Source: Desulfobacterales bacterium | Lineage (GTDB): Bacteria; Desulfobacterota; Desulfobacteria; Desulfobacterales; JAHEIW01 | Length of the DNA stretch: 8,528 nt | Reading direction: 5' to 3' | NCBI GenBank assembly: GCA_030145015.1 | Contig: JAQYWI010000216.1 | Span: 1-8,528 of the forward strand | In this document: positions 1 to 5,963 of the stretch, one piece after another | Position numbering within the stretch: position 1 is the first letter of the stretch | How the letters are laid out: each line of letters begins with the position of its first letter | Position numbers and translations under genes: made by a program | Notes under the pieces: model-generated | What the model was told of the DNA's origin: nothing | What the model saw: only the letters and a program-made list of their open reading frames with translations | Database searches by the model: none

Positions 1-86
1 ATTTTCAAACTCAAATCGGTGTGATCCATCAAAAGCGGTATTTATTGCAGCTGGAACAACTCGCCGATAAATACAAATTGTCTTGA
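1..86 (+). CDS. C-terminal end of an unidentified protein (5' truncated by window)
   Basis: Reading from base 3, an open frame runs to a TGA at 84-86 and encodes 27 residues ending in LLQLEQLADKYKLS. The other two plus-strand frames close earlier, within the first 71 bases. The tail is charged and looks helical, as expected for a real C-terminus, but it is too short to assign to a family. With rhamnose genes downstream a sugar-nucleotide gene would be plausible, yet nothing in the residues shows it. The gene starts outside the window, so its function cannot be judged here. Confidence 0.5.
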   Translation, partial: FQTQIGVIHQKRYLLQLEQLADKYKLS

Positions 87-135
87 ACCAGCCACAGGCC
101 GATAGAGTAATTTTCCTTTAAAACCATCCCCATAT

Positions 136-180
136 AGTGTTATGTCCTGCAAGTAATTTACAAAACACTGCTTTATTTTA
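136..180 (+). terminator. Weak candidate terminator after the truncated upstream gene
   Basis: AGTGTT at 136-141 is complementary to AACACT at 164-169, and GC plus a T-rich run (TTTATTTTA, 172-180) follows. The stem is only 6 bp and the loop is long (22 bases), so this is a weak intrinsic terminator at best. Its position, 50 bases after a stop codon and directly before a repeat element, is the main support. Confidence 0.25.
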
Positions 181-432
181 GGTGTCGGGTGTCAGGTGTC
201 AGGCCCCTGGCGACTGGCTTCTTGCTTCTGGTCTCTGATTTAAATTTTACTAAGCAGTTCGCCGGCTTCGACTCCGAGGCTCAGACTCGAAAGAAGCTCA
301 CGCTAAAAACCTTCCTCCGCAGGACTCTTCGGAGACGGATCGATAGTCGCAGACCAACAGTCACTGGCCAGCAGCCAGAAGCGAGAAGCCAGCGGCCAAA
401 AAGCTGACACCTGAACACTGAAACCTGAAACC
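181..432. repeat. Inverted element built of in-register heptanucleotide repeats
   Basis: The left arm reads as nine consecutive 7-base words starting at 181, 188, 195 and so on to 237: GGTGTCG, GGTGTCA, GGTGTCA, GGCCCCT, GGCGACT, GGCTTCT, TGCTTCT, GGTCTCT, GATTTAA. The right arm, read on the minus strand from 432 down to about 335, gives about fourteen words in register, including GGTTTCA twice, GGTGTCA, GGCCGCT, GGCTTCT, CGCTTCT and GGCTGCT. The two arms are therefore inverted copies of related arrays, with the outer words of GGTKTCA type and the inner words of GGCTTCT type. Between them (244-334) is a non-periodic core with a near-palindrome at 267-291. No clear target-site duplication is seen at the ends. 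The open frames crossing it on both strands are low-complexity by-products and are not called as genes. Confidence 0.8.
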
Positions 433-505
433 ATGGTCATTGCGACTTTTGCAACATATTTGCGGGATACAACACTAGAGTGATCTTTCCCTCGGGAGGC
501 AAACA

Positions 506-1432
506 ATGAGAGAAAAACCAAAAGCAATGGTATTCGCGTCTTTAGCCGCCGATTCCCTGGCATTAGGTGTTCATTGGATCTATAACACGAATGTTATCGA
601 CAAAAAGTTTGGTCGTGTGGAGACCTATTTGAAACCCGTACGCCCGACTTACCATCCAACCAAAATGCGCGGTGAATTCACCCATTACGGGGATCAAACG
701 ATAATTTTACTGGAATCCGTGAGCACCCGTTCCGGATTTGATTTGGATGATTTCTCACTACGCTGGCACTCTCTATTTGAAAACTATGATGGCTATCTTG
801 ATAAGGCCACTAAAGGTACCCTTGAAAACATTGAATCCGGAAAATCACCATCGCAGGCGGGATCCGAATCTGATGATCTGGCAGGCGCATCCCGGATCGC
901 ACCGCTCCTATATGTTTATCGGGATGATCCTGAAAAACTGATTGCCAGCGTTGCAGCCCAGACGGCCTTTACCCACAACAATCTGCAAGTCATTAAAAGC
1001 GCAGAATTTTTTTCAACTGTTACGTATCAGGTATTAAAGGGTGCATCCCCCGTAGCCGCAGTCGAGTCTGTCAAAAGAGAGGAATTTAATTCAGGTCCCT
1101 TTTCGGAATGGATCCAAATGGGGTTGCAAAGCGTCGCGCAGGATACCCGGCAGGCGATTCTGGATTTGGGTCAGATGTGCGAGATAGCCGCAGCATTTCC
1201 CGGTGTGATTCACCTTATCGCCAAATACGAAAACGACCTTAAGCAAGCGTTGGTCGAAAATGTAATGGCAGGAGGCGATTCGGCCGCAAGAGGTCTGATC
1301 GTCGGAATGGTGCTCGGGGCGCATCTGGGGATGGATGCCATTCCTCAGCAATGGCTTACGGAAATGAAGACATATCCGCAAATTGTGGATATGCTTTCCG
1401 GAATTGATCGCCTGAGCGTATTGCATGACTAA
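506..1432 (+). CDS. ADP-ribosylglycohydrolase (DraG/ARH) family protein with divergent metal motifs
   Basis: This 308-residue cytosolic protein has the all-helical DraG/ARH architecture in order. It has an N-terminal helix with AADSLALGVHW (14-24) in place of the usual GxxxGDALG, then HYGDQT (60-65) where canonical enzymes have a TDDT-like motif. GxxSDDLAGASRIAPL (119-134) and TAFTHNN (153-159) match the family's THxxP region. The C-terminal GGDSAARGLIVGMVLGAHLG (256-275) lies where enzymes carry GGDTDT. Family members remove ADP-ribose from arginine or other acceptors using two divalent metals held by those Asp/Thr motifs. Here D63 and D258 remain, but a second Asp in each motif is replaced (Q64, A260), so canonical dinuclear chemistry is doubtful. 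Crystallin-J1-like relatives share such changes. The start is well supported: GGGAGG at 494-499 lies 6 bases before ATG. It appears monocistronic, flanked by the repeat element and a 160-base gap. The substrate cannot be inferred. Confidence 0.85.
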   Translation: MREKPKAMVFASLAADSLALGVHWIYNTNVIDKKFGRVETYLKPVRPTYHPTKMRGEFTHYGDQTIILLESVSTRSGFDLDDFSLRWHSLFENYDGYLDKATKGTLENIESGKSPSQAGSESDDLAGASRIAPLLYVYRDDPEKLIASVAAQTAFTHNNLQVIKSAEFFSTVTYQVLKGASPVAAVESVKREEFNSGPFSEWIQMGLQSVAQDTRQAILDLGQMCEIAAAFPGVIHLIAKYENDLKQALVENVMAGGDSAARGLIVGMVLGAHLGMDAIPQQWLTEMKTYPQIVDMLSGIDRLSVLHD

Positions 1433-1497
1433 TGGAAATAGGGTAAAATAAATACTCAAGTTTCGCATCCCTAGTTCGCAAAAGCGCCATAAGCTTT

Positions 1498-1533
1498 GGG
1501 TTGTTAAACTTAAAATTTGATGTGAATCAACCC
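1498..1533 (+). promoter_or_regulatory. Inverted repeat in the leader region of rfbC
   Basis: GGGTTG at 1498-1503 is the exact complement of CAACCC at 1528-1533, with 24 AT-rich bases between them including TTAAACTTAAAATTTG. The spacing of about three helical turns would suit a dimeric regulator or a loose hairpin. No convincing -35/-10 pair could be placed in 1433-1594, so the rfb promoter remains unassigned. Confidence 0.25.
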
Positions 1534-1584
1534 CCGGCCATTTGCACCGAACTGACGCAGCAGTGAAATTTGTTTAAAGAAGAT

Positions 1585-1589
1585 GGGAG
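1585..1589 (+). promoter_or_regulatory. Ribosome binding site that sets the rfbC start
   Basis: GGGAG at 1585-1589 lies 5 bases before the ATG at 1595. An earlier in-frame ATG at 1583 overlaps this Shine-Dalgarno and has only a weak AAAGAAG ahead of it. The downstream ATG also gives the typical family N-terminus (MNVIATEIEGVVIIEP), so 1595 is preferred. Confidence 0.65.
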
Positions 1590-1594
1590 TTGGC

Positions 1595-2158
1595 ATGAAT
1601 GTCATCGCGACCGAAATTGAAGGTGTTGTGATCATCGAACCGCAGGTTTTTCAGGATCCTCGCGGCTGTTTTCTGGAAACCTATCATGATAATCGATTCA
1701 AAGCAGCCGGGCTGAGCTTCGCCTTTGTGCAAGATAATCTCTCCTTTTCCGTTAAAGGCACTTTAAGAGGAATGCATTTCCAGGTGAACCACCCGCAGGC
1801 CAAACTGATTCAGGCCATAACCGGAGAAATTTTCGATGTGGCCGTCGACATTCGGTCCGAGTCATCCACATTCGGCCGATGGGTGGGCGTGCATCTTTCG
1901 GAGCGAAACAAGCGTCAGGTATTGTTAACGCCGGGATTCGCTCATGGGTTTTGCGTATTGAGTGAAACCGCTTATATCGCCTATAAATGTTCCGAATATT
2001 ATATGCCGGATGATGAACACGGAATTTTATGGTCGGATCCATCCCTGGCGATTGATTGGCCGGTAAAAGATCCGATTCTATCGGATAAGGACCGTCAGCT
2101 GTCGGGCCTTTCCGAACTCCCTCCTGAAAAACTGTATAAACCGGAAAATGCGCCATGA
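1595..2158 (+). CDS. rfbC: dTDP-4-dehydrorhamnose 3,5-epimerase
   Basis: RmlC converts dTDP-4-keto-6-deoxy-D-glucose to dTDP-4-keto-L-rhamnose, the third step of dTDP-L-rhamnose synthesis for O-antigen and other surface glycans. The 187-residue cupin matches the family in length and along its whole sequence: IIEPQVFQDPRGCFLETY (13-30), QDNLSFSVKGTLRGMHFQ (46-63) with the catalytic base His61, and KLIQAITGEIFDVAVDIR (70-87). LTPGFAHGF (111-119) and AYIAYKCSEYY (126-136) follow, the latter with Tyr130 at the position of the active-site tyrosine, then GILWSDPSLAIDWP (143-156). Its stop codon overlaps the rfbD start (ATGA, 2155-2158), so the two are translationally coupled. The partner genes rfbA and rfbB are not in the window. 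No catalytic residue appears lost, and the identification is firm. Confidence 0.95.
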   Translation: MNVIATEIEGVVIIEPQVFQDPRGCFLETYHDNRFKAAGLSFAFVQDNLSFSVKGTLRGMHFQVNHPQAKLIQAITGEIFDVAVDIRSESSTFGRWVGVHLSERNKRQVLLTPGFAHGFCVLSETAYIAYKCSEYYMPDDEHGILWSDPSLAIDWPVKDPILSDKDRQLSGLSELPPEKLYKPENAP

Positions 2159-3039
2159 GGATCTTGATTACGGGCGCTAACGGGCAGCTTGGCCGGGAAT
2201 TGGTCCGACAGGGCCACGCATTTAATATAGAGCTGCATGCTTTCAAGCGGCAGGAACTGGACATCACCCAACCGAACCAGGTAAATACAATCCTTGCGAA
2301 AACCTCTCCTTCTTTGGTGGTCAATGCCGCCGCGTATACAAATGTCGATAAGGCCGAAACCGAGGCTGACCTTGCCTTTGAGGTCAACAAAATCGCTCCG
2401 GGTTATTTGGCCCGCTGCTGCGCAGATCGCAACATCGCATTAATTCACATATCTTCCGATTATGTATTTGATGGCATTAAAGGCAAGCCCTATCATGAAA
2501 CCGATCCGATCGCCCCTCTTGGAATTTACGGTCAAAGCAAAGCGCAAGGGGAAGCCGCCATCCGATCGGTTTTGAAAAACCATATTATTCTGCGAACATC
2601 CTGGCTATACAGTGTCTATCGCCATAATTTTGTCAAAACGATACTCGCTCTCGGCGCCGAAAAAAAAATTATTCCGGTGGTGGCCGATCAATTCGGATCT
2701 CCCACAAGTGCGGCAGACCTGGCCGAAGCGGTGTTGACCATTGCTGCAAAAATCAGCGACGCTGACGACCGTGGTTGGGGAACCTATCATTATTGCGGAA
2801 ATGGGATAACCTCCTGGCACGGATGGGCCCAGGAAATTCTGCAACTGGCATCGCCTTTCGTTCATCTTCAAACCGAGCACGTTGAAGCCATAACGACTGC
2901 TGAGTACCCTACCCCGGCAAAACGACCGCCCTATTCTGCTCTGGATTGTAGCCGTATTAAAAAGTTCTTCGGAATCGAACCAAAGCCGTGGCAACAAAGT
3001 CTCAAACGAACAATTGAGCGTATCTTCTCAGAGAACTAA
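2155..3039 (+). CDS. rfbD: dTDP-4-dehydrorhamnose reductase
   Basis: RmlD reduces dTDP-4-keto-L-rhamnose to dTDP-L-rhamnose with NAD(P)H, the final step of the pathway. The 294-residue protein is a short-chain dehydrogenase of the RmlD type. It has the nucleotide-binding loop TGANGQLG (6-13), DITQP (36-40), VVNAAAYTNVDKAE (55-68) and HISSDYVFDG (98-107). The catalytic YxxxK is at Tyr125/Lys129 (YGQSK), followed by LRTSWLY (146-152), ADQFGSPTSAADLA (177-190) and RPPYSALD (257-264). Length and motif order are standard. The start ATG lies inside the rfbC stop region and has no clear Shine-Dalgarno of its own, only GGAAAA at 2142-2147, so translation probably depends on ribosomes finishing rfbC. 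It is the last gene of the two-gene operon. Confidence 0.95.
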   Translation: MRILITGANGQLGRELVRQGHAFNIELHAFKRQELDITQPNQVNTILAKTSPSLVVNAAAYTNVDKAETEADLAFEVNKIAPGYLARCCADRNIALIHISSDYVFDGIKGKPYHETDPIAPLGIYGQSKAQGEAAIRSVLKNHIILRTSWLYSVYRHNFVKTILALGAEKKIIPVVADQFGSPTSAADLAEAVLTIAAKISDADDRGWGTYHYCGNGITSWHGWAQEILQLASPFVHLQTEHVEAITTAEYPTPAKRPPYSALDCSRIKKFFGIEPKPWQQSLKRTIERIFSEN

Positions 3040-3041
3040 AT

Positions 3042-3059
3042 GCGGCATTCTTTGTGCAT
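3042..3059 (+). promoter_or_regulatory. Candidate sigma-54 promoter ahead of the activator gene
   Basis: GGCATTCTTTGTGCA at 3044-3058 keeps the GG-N10-GC spacing of -24/-12 promoters: GG at 3044-3045 and GC at 3056-3057. It also matches GGCA and TGCA of the consensus TGGCACG-N4-TTGCA. It begins just after the rfbD stop codon and would start transcription near 3069, about 54 bases before the activator start. This was found by eye and is not statistically tested. Confidence 0.4.
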
Positions 3060-3060
3060 T

Positions 3061-3090
3061 TTGCAAATCCATTAAAAATAAATATATATT
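3061..3090 (+). promoter_or_regulatory. Candidate sigma-70 promoter ahead of the activator gene
   Basis: TTGCAA (3061-3066) and TATATT (3085-3090) form a -35/-10 pair with an 18-base spacer in a strongly AT-rich stretch. It overlaps the start region expected for the sigma-54 candidate just upstream, so the two may be alternatives. AT-rich spacers give such matches by chance, hence the modest confidence. Confidence 0.35.
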
Positions 3091-3122
3091 AGATAGTTAT
3101 AAACCTTCTAAAGAGAAAATCG

Positions 3123-4559
3123 TTGACTGTTTTTGCATTTCAATCTAACATAAAACTGATGGAGTCGATACCGTATAAATATACGCCGGTCCTAGTGGTC
3201 GATGACGATGAGGGACTTTTATTGAGCATCAAGGCGACCTTGGTCAGTTCTGGTTTACCGGAGCCGGCTTTGGTATCCGATAGCCGACGGGTAATGGATC
3301 TGGTCCGCGAATATGACTTTCAATTAATTTTATTGGACTTGATGATGCCGCATTTGACCGGCATGGAGGTTTTGCGAAAAGTTAAAACAAAATCTCCGGA
3401 CGTCGCCTGCGTTATTGTGAGCGCCATTGATGATGTTGCATCGGCGGTTCAGGCAATGAGTCTGGGGGCTTCGGATTATCTGGTAAAACCGCTCAACAGT
3501 GACAAGCTAATCGCTTTAGTGAACCGAACCCTCGAAGCGCATACGCTGCAGCATGATCTGGAGCAGTTTGGCAGCAAAAAAGTATTTTCCAATCTTAAAA
3601 ATCCCGAGGCATTCACAGACATGGTGGCCGATGATGAGGCCATGGCGTTAATATTCCACCAGGTAGAGGCAGTGGCGGGTACGGATTACAGTGTCGTGAT
3701 CAGCGGTGAATCCGGCACCGGTAAGGAGATGCTGGCTCGAGTCATTCATAAATTGAGCAATCGCTCTAATGCACCCTTTTATGCGGTGAATATGGCTTCA
3801 TTTAGTAAAACTATTTTTGAAGATGAATTTTTCGGCCACACGAAAGGTGCATATACGGATGCCGCTAACGAAAAAATCGGATTCTTTGAGGCCGCCAGTG
3901 GCGGCACCCTCTTTTTGGATGAAATCACAGAATTGGACCCATCATTGCAGGGCAAGCTGCTGCGGGTAATTGAAGAGCGCGAACTTTATCGTCTGGGCAG
4001 CACCGAGATTCGCAACGTAGATGTTCGGATCATCGCTGCAACGAACCGGGATATAAATGAGGAAATTCTTCAGAGGAATTTTCGATCAGATCTATATTAT
4101 CGCATCAACATGTATAATATAAAAGTGCCGCCCCTCAGAGAAAGAAAAAAAGATATTTTGCCCATTGCCTGTCATTTCTTAAAAACCCATGCCAGTGCGA
4201 ATGACAAAAAAATCCGTACGCTGGAACCGGAACTTGAACAGCGCTTGATGCAGTATTCCTATCCGGGCAACGTCAGGGAGTTGGAAAACATCATCGCTGC
4301 GGCGGTGCTTCAGGAAAAGGGAAAAACGCTGACGCTGGCAACGACCTTGAATTTACTACCCTATGAAGGGCCCGAACGGCGTAAAAATGTGGAGTTACTT
4401 ACGCTGGAAGAGATTGAAAAACGTCATATTGAAAAAGTACTGGAAATCACCGCTGGAAATCGTCCCAAGGCAGCCAAAATACTGGGAGTCAATGTTTCCA
4501 CCGTGTATCGAAAAATTGAAAAATATGGCCTCGGCCACAGAAACTTTGGCGAAATATAA
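3123..4559 (+). CDS. NtrC-family sigma-54-dependent response regulator (receiver, AAA+, Fis HTH)
   Basis: This is a cytosolic transcription activator that, when phosphorylated, uses ATP hydrolysis to open sigma-54 RNA polymerase complexes. The receiver domain (about 22-140) has the acidic pair D27/D28, phospho-acceptor D72 (LILLDLMMP), S100 and K122 (VKP). The AAA+ domain (about 165-395) has Walker A GESGTGKE (195-202), the sigma-54 contact loop GAYTDA (242-247, a variant of GAFTGA), Walker B GTLFLDEI (261-268), RSDLYYRI with the arginine-finger region (321-328) and GNVREL (383-388). A Fis-type helix-turn-helix closes the protein (about 446-470, NRPKAAKILGVNVSTVYRKI). The TTG start at 3123 follows AAAGAGA at about 3110-3116. 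An in-frame ATG at 3159 (residue 13) has no visible ribosome site but is a real alternative. No kinase gene is adjacent. The gene heads an operon with the receiver and PilZ genes. Confidence 0.92.
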   Translation: MTVFAFQSNIKLMESIPYKYTPVLVVDDDEGLLLSIKATLVSSGLPEPALVSDSRRVMDLVREYDFQLILLDLMMPHLTGMEVLRKVKTKSPDVACVIVSAIDDVASAVQAMSLGASDYLVKPLNSDKLIALVNRTLEAHTLQHDLEQFGSKKVFSNLKNPEAFTDMVADDEAMALIFHQVEAVAGTDYSVVISGESGTGKEMLARVIHKLSNRSNAPFYAVNMASFSKTIFEDEFFGHTKGAYTDAANEKIGFFEAASGGTLFLDEITELDPSLQGKLLRVIEERELYRLGSTEIRNVDVRIIAATNRDINEEILQRNFRSDLYYRINMYNIKVPPLRERKKDILPIACHFLKTHASANDKKIRTLEPELEQRLMQYSYPGNVRELENIIAAAVLQEKGKTLTLATTLNLLPYEGPERRKNVELLTLEEIEKRHIEKVLEITAGNRPKAAKILGVNVSTVYRKIEKYGLGHRNFGEI

Positions 4560-4624
4560 CTCGGCGCCGATGGGAGATACGACCGGCGGCCATAGATGCC
4601 GCTTGGGACCCCAGCCAGGCGAGT
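4559..4624 (+). promoter_or_regulatory. Structured leader between the activator and receiver genes
   Basis: The spacer can fold into nested helices. ACTCG (4559-4563) pairs with CGAGT (4620-4624). TGGG (4571-4574) pairs with CCCA (4610-4613). An apical stem CCGGCGGC (4583-4590) pairs with GCCGCTTGG (4598-4606) with one bulge, closing a 7-base loop CATAGAT. The structure fills the gap and ends 10 bases before an unusually strong ribosome site. It does not match any riboswitch consensus I could recall, including c-di-GMP types. It could be an attenuator, a processing site or a translation control element. Confidence 0.4.
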
Positions 4625-4634
4625 ACATATATAC

Positions 4635-4643
4635 GGGGAGGGT
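4635..4643 (+). promoter_or_regulatory. Ribosome binding site that sets the receiver gene start
   Basis: GGGGAGGGT at 4635-4643 lies 6 bases before the ATG at 4650. This rules out the in-frame ATG at 4596, which would add 18 atypical residues and sits inside the apical stem-loop of the structured leader. Confidence 0.75.
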
Positions 4644-4649
4644 GAAAAT

Positions 4650-5099
4650 ATGTCGGACGGTTTAGATGTAATTGTCGTCGATGATGATAAGGGCATTTGT
4701 GATGTCATTAGCGAACTTGTCGAAAGCTTTTATAGCTGGGGCGACGTCATATCGTATTCAAATGCCGATAGCGCCATTGACCATTGCCTGCAGCGTGATA
4801 CCGGTGTGGCGATTTTCGTTGTGGATGTATTTCTCGGCGGGTTGAGCGGGTTCTACTTTCTGGACGCCATCGAAACAAAATTTCCCACGGCCCATGAAGA
4901 TGCAATCATCATCAGCGGAAATGCCAGCGATGATGTCGTCAATATGTGTTTGGCCTCGAGGGTAAATTACCTCTTGGAAAAACCGATTAAACCCTACGCA
5001 CTGCAACTGGCGGTTCGTGCCATAACCGGCAAGTACCTGGACTTTGCCAAAAAGCTGCTGCAGGATCCGGCATATGCCGACAGCGTAACACGATTATAG
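4650..5099 (+). CDS. Stand-alone response regulator receiver domain protein
   Basis: The 149-residue cytosolic protein consists almost entirely of a CheY-like receiver domain. The acidic pocket is D11/D12 in VIVVDDDKG, the phospho-acceptor is D59 in FVVDVFLGGLSG, the switch serine is S89 in IIISGNAS, and the conserved lysine is K111 in LLEKPIKP. A short C-terminal helix (about 128-149) follows, with no output domain. Such proteins act by phosphorylation-dependent protein contact or as relay intermediates. Position between an NtrC-type activator and a PilZ effector, with only 21 bases to the latter, suggests it feeds one or both of them. No cognate kinase is in the window. All residues needed for phosphorylation are present. 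The partner is unknown. Confidence 0.88.
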   Translation: MSDGLDVIVVDDDKGICDVISELVESFYSWGDVISYSNADSAIDHCLQRDTGVAIFVVDVFLGGLSGFYFLDAIETKFPTAHEDAIIISGNASDDVVNMCLASRVNYLLEKPIKPYALQLAVRAITGKYLDFAKKLLQDPAYADSVTRL

Positions 5100-5120
5100 C
5101 CCGGAGTGCGGCAAGAGCCT

Positions 5121-5849
5121 ATGGCCGAATCCGAAAAAATTGGCGGCAGTGAAATCTCAAGCATATTTGAAGAATTGCTGCGACGTAAGACCCTTCTTAA
5201 ATTGATTCTAGTAAATACCGATTTTGAGCACCTTACCCGGGTAACCGGCCTTAGGCCTAAAGAAAACAGCTCTCAATTTATGATCGACACCCCTGAAGGA
5301 TTTAAAGAAGCCGCCGCAGATATCGATACCTGGCACATCCGTTTTGAATTTACCGGAAAAGATAATATCAATTATGTCTTTACAACCATCGGCGGGCAAA
5401 TTGCAGGCAATCGGATTAATATTAAAATGCCTGAAGAAGTGGAGCGCAAGCAACGTAGAAAGCTTTTCAGGATCGATGCGCCGGCCGAGACAAAACTCTG
5501 CTTCAGCATACACGCCACTCGACACGAACTTGAAGTCATCGACATAAGTCTCGGGGGCTCTCTTGCGGCCCTGGTCCAAACCGATAGCCCTGTCAGGCAT
5601 AAACCGCCTTTCCCCGATATCCAGGCACTAAAAGATGTCGAATTGGTTTTTCCGGAGGGGATCAGCCGGCAACCCATAAGGATCAAAACAGCACAGATAA
5701 AAAGAGTGCAAAAGAATCCGGAAACAACGCATTACGAGATGGCCCTTGAGTTTAATCAAATAGGCAAACGCGATGAGAGGCTGCTAAACGACCTGATCTA
5801 TGGGTTGCAAAGACAGCATTTGCGCAAAAGGTTACCCCTGGATATTTAA
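5121..5849 (+). CDS. PilZ-domain c-di-GMP-binding protein, YcgR-like
   Basis: The 242-residue protein has a YcgR-type N-terminal region (about 20-105, beta-rich, including FMIDTPEGFKEA and HIRFEFTGKDNINYVF) followed by a PilZ domain (about 108-230). Both c-di-GMP contact motifs are intact: RxxxR as R113-KLF-R117 and DxSxxG as D141-I-S143-LG-G146. YcgR-type proteins bind c-di-GMP and act at the flagellar motor or on other surface machinery; which applies here is not shown by sequence. The ATG at 5121 is chosen because GCAAGAG (5111-5117) precedes it. An upstream in-frame GTG at 5106 would add five residues but lacks a spaced ribosome site. It is the last gene of the operon, and its stop codon lies in the first unit of the convergent repeat array. 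Confidence 0.88.
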   Translation: MAESEKIGGSEISSIFEELLRRKTLLKLILVNTDFEHLTRVTGLRPKENSSQFMIDTPEGFKEAAADIDTWHIRFEFTGKDNINYVFTTIGGQIAGNRINIKMPEEVERKQRRKLFRIDAPAETKLCFSIHATRHELEVIDISLGGSLAALVQTDSPVRHKPPFPDIQALKDVELVFPEGISRQPIRIKTAQIKRVQKNPETTHYEMALEFNQIGKRDERLLNDLIYGLQRQHLRKRLPLDI

Positions 5850-5956
5850 AAATGACTAAAATTGGAAATGCCTAAAATGCCTAAAATTAAAAAAAGGAAT
5901 CTATCCTATTTTAACTTTAGTCAATTTAGGCATTTTAGCTCATTTTAGCTCATTTT
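5849..5956. repeat. Inverted array of AAAATGNCT-type short repeats in a convergent gap; probable bidirectional terminator
   Basis: Left-arm words on the plus strand include AAAATGACT (5849-5857), AAATGCCT (5866-5873), AAAATGCCT (5874-5882) and AAAATT. On the minus strand the right arm reads AAAATGAGCT (5956-5947), AAAATGAGCT (5946-5937), AAAATGCCT (5936-5928), AAATTGACT (5927-5919) and AAAGTT. The arms are complementary over most of their length around a centre near 5889-5910, so the transcript could form a long A/U-rich hairpin. Convergent genes end on either side, 0 and 7 bases away, so read-through from both operons would have to cross it. This supports a terminator role, but no classic GC stem with a U-tract is present. 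Confidence 0.65.
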
Positions 5957-5963
5957 ATAATTT

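Noticed and set aside
1..86. Assigning the truncated first gene to rfbA or another sugar-nucleotide enzyme
   Set aside because: Only 27 residues are visible and none form a diagnostic motif; the nearby rhamnose genes alone do not justify a name.
181..432. CRISPR array
   Set aside because: The units are 7 bases, contiguous and inverted between arms, with no spacers of 30 or more bases and no cas genes.
189..563. Open frames of 72 (plus) and 86 (minus) residues across 189-563
   Set aside because: They run through the heptamer arrays, have repetitive low-complexity translations such as ASRFWLLASDCW, lack ribosome sites, and the minus-strand one overlaps the well-supported start of the gene at 506.
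1091..2390. Long minus-strand open frames of 125 and 212 residues opposite the glycohydrolase homologue and rfbCD
   Set aside because: They are antisense to genes with clear family motifs, show no recognisable domain, and lack good ribosome sites.
4561..4600. Resemblance to 5S rRNA words (GCGCCGATGG and GGCGGCCATAG)
   Set aside because: The two words occur in the reverse order from real 5S rRNA and nothing between or around them matches, so coincidence in a GC-rich structured leader is more likely than an rRNA relic.
4559..4649. c-di-GMP riboswitch (GEMM-I or II) in the leader, suggested by the PilZ gene downstream
   Set aside because: The conserved GEMM words (such as GGGCAAACC and ACGCAAAGCC) and tetraloop-receptor layout are absent.
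4596..4649. Upstream in-frame ATG extending the receiver protein by 18 residues
   Set aside because: The strong Shine-Dalgarno at 4635-4643 points to the ATG at 4650, and the extension does not look like a receiver N-terminus.
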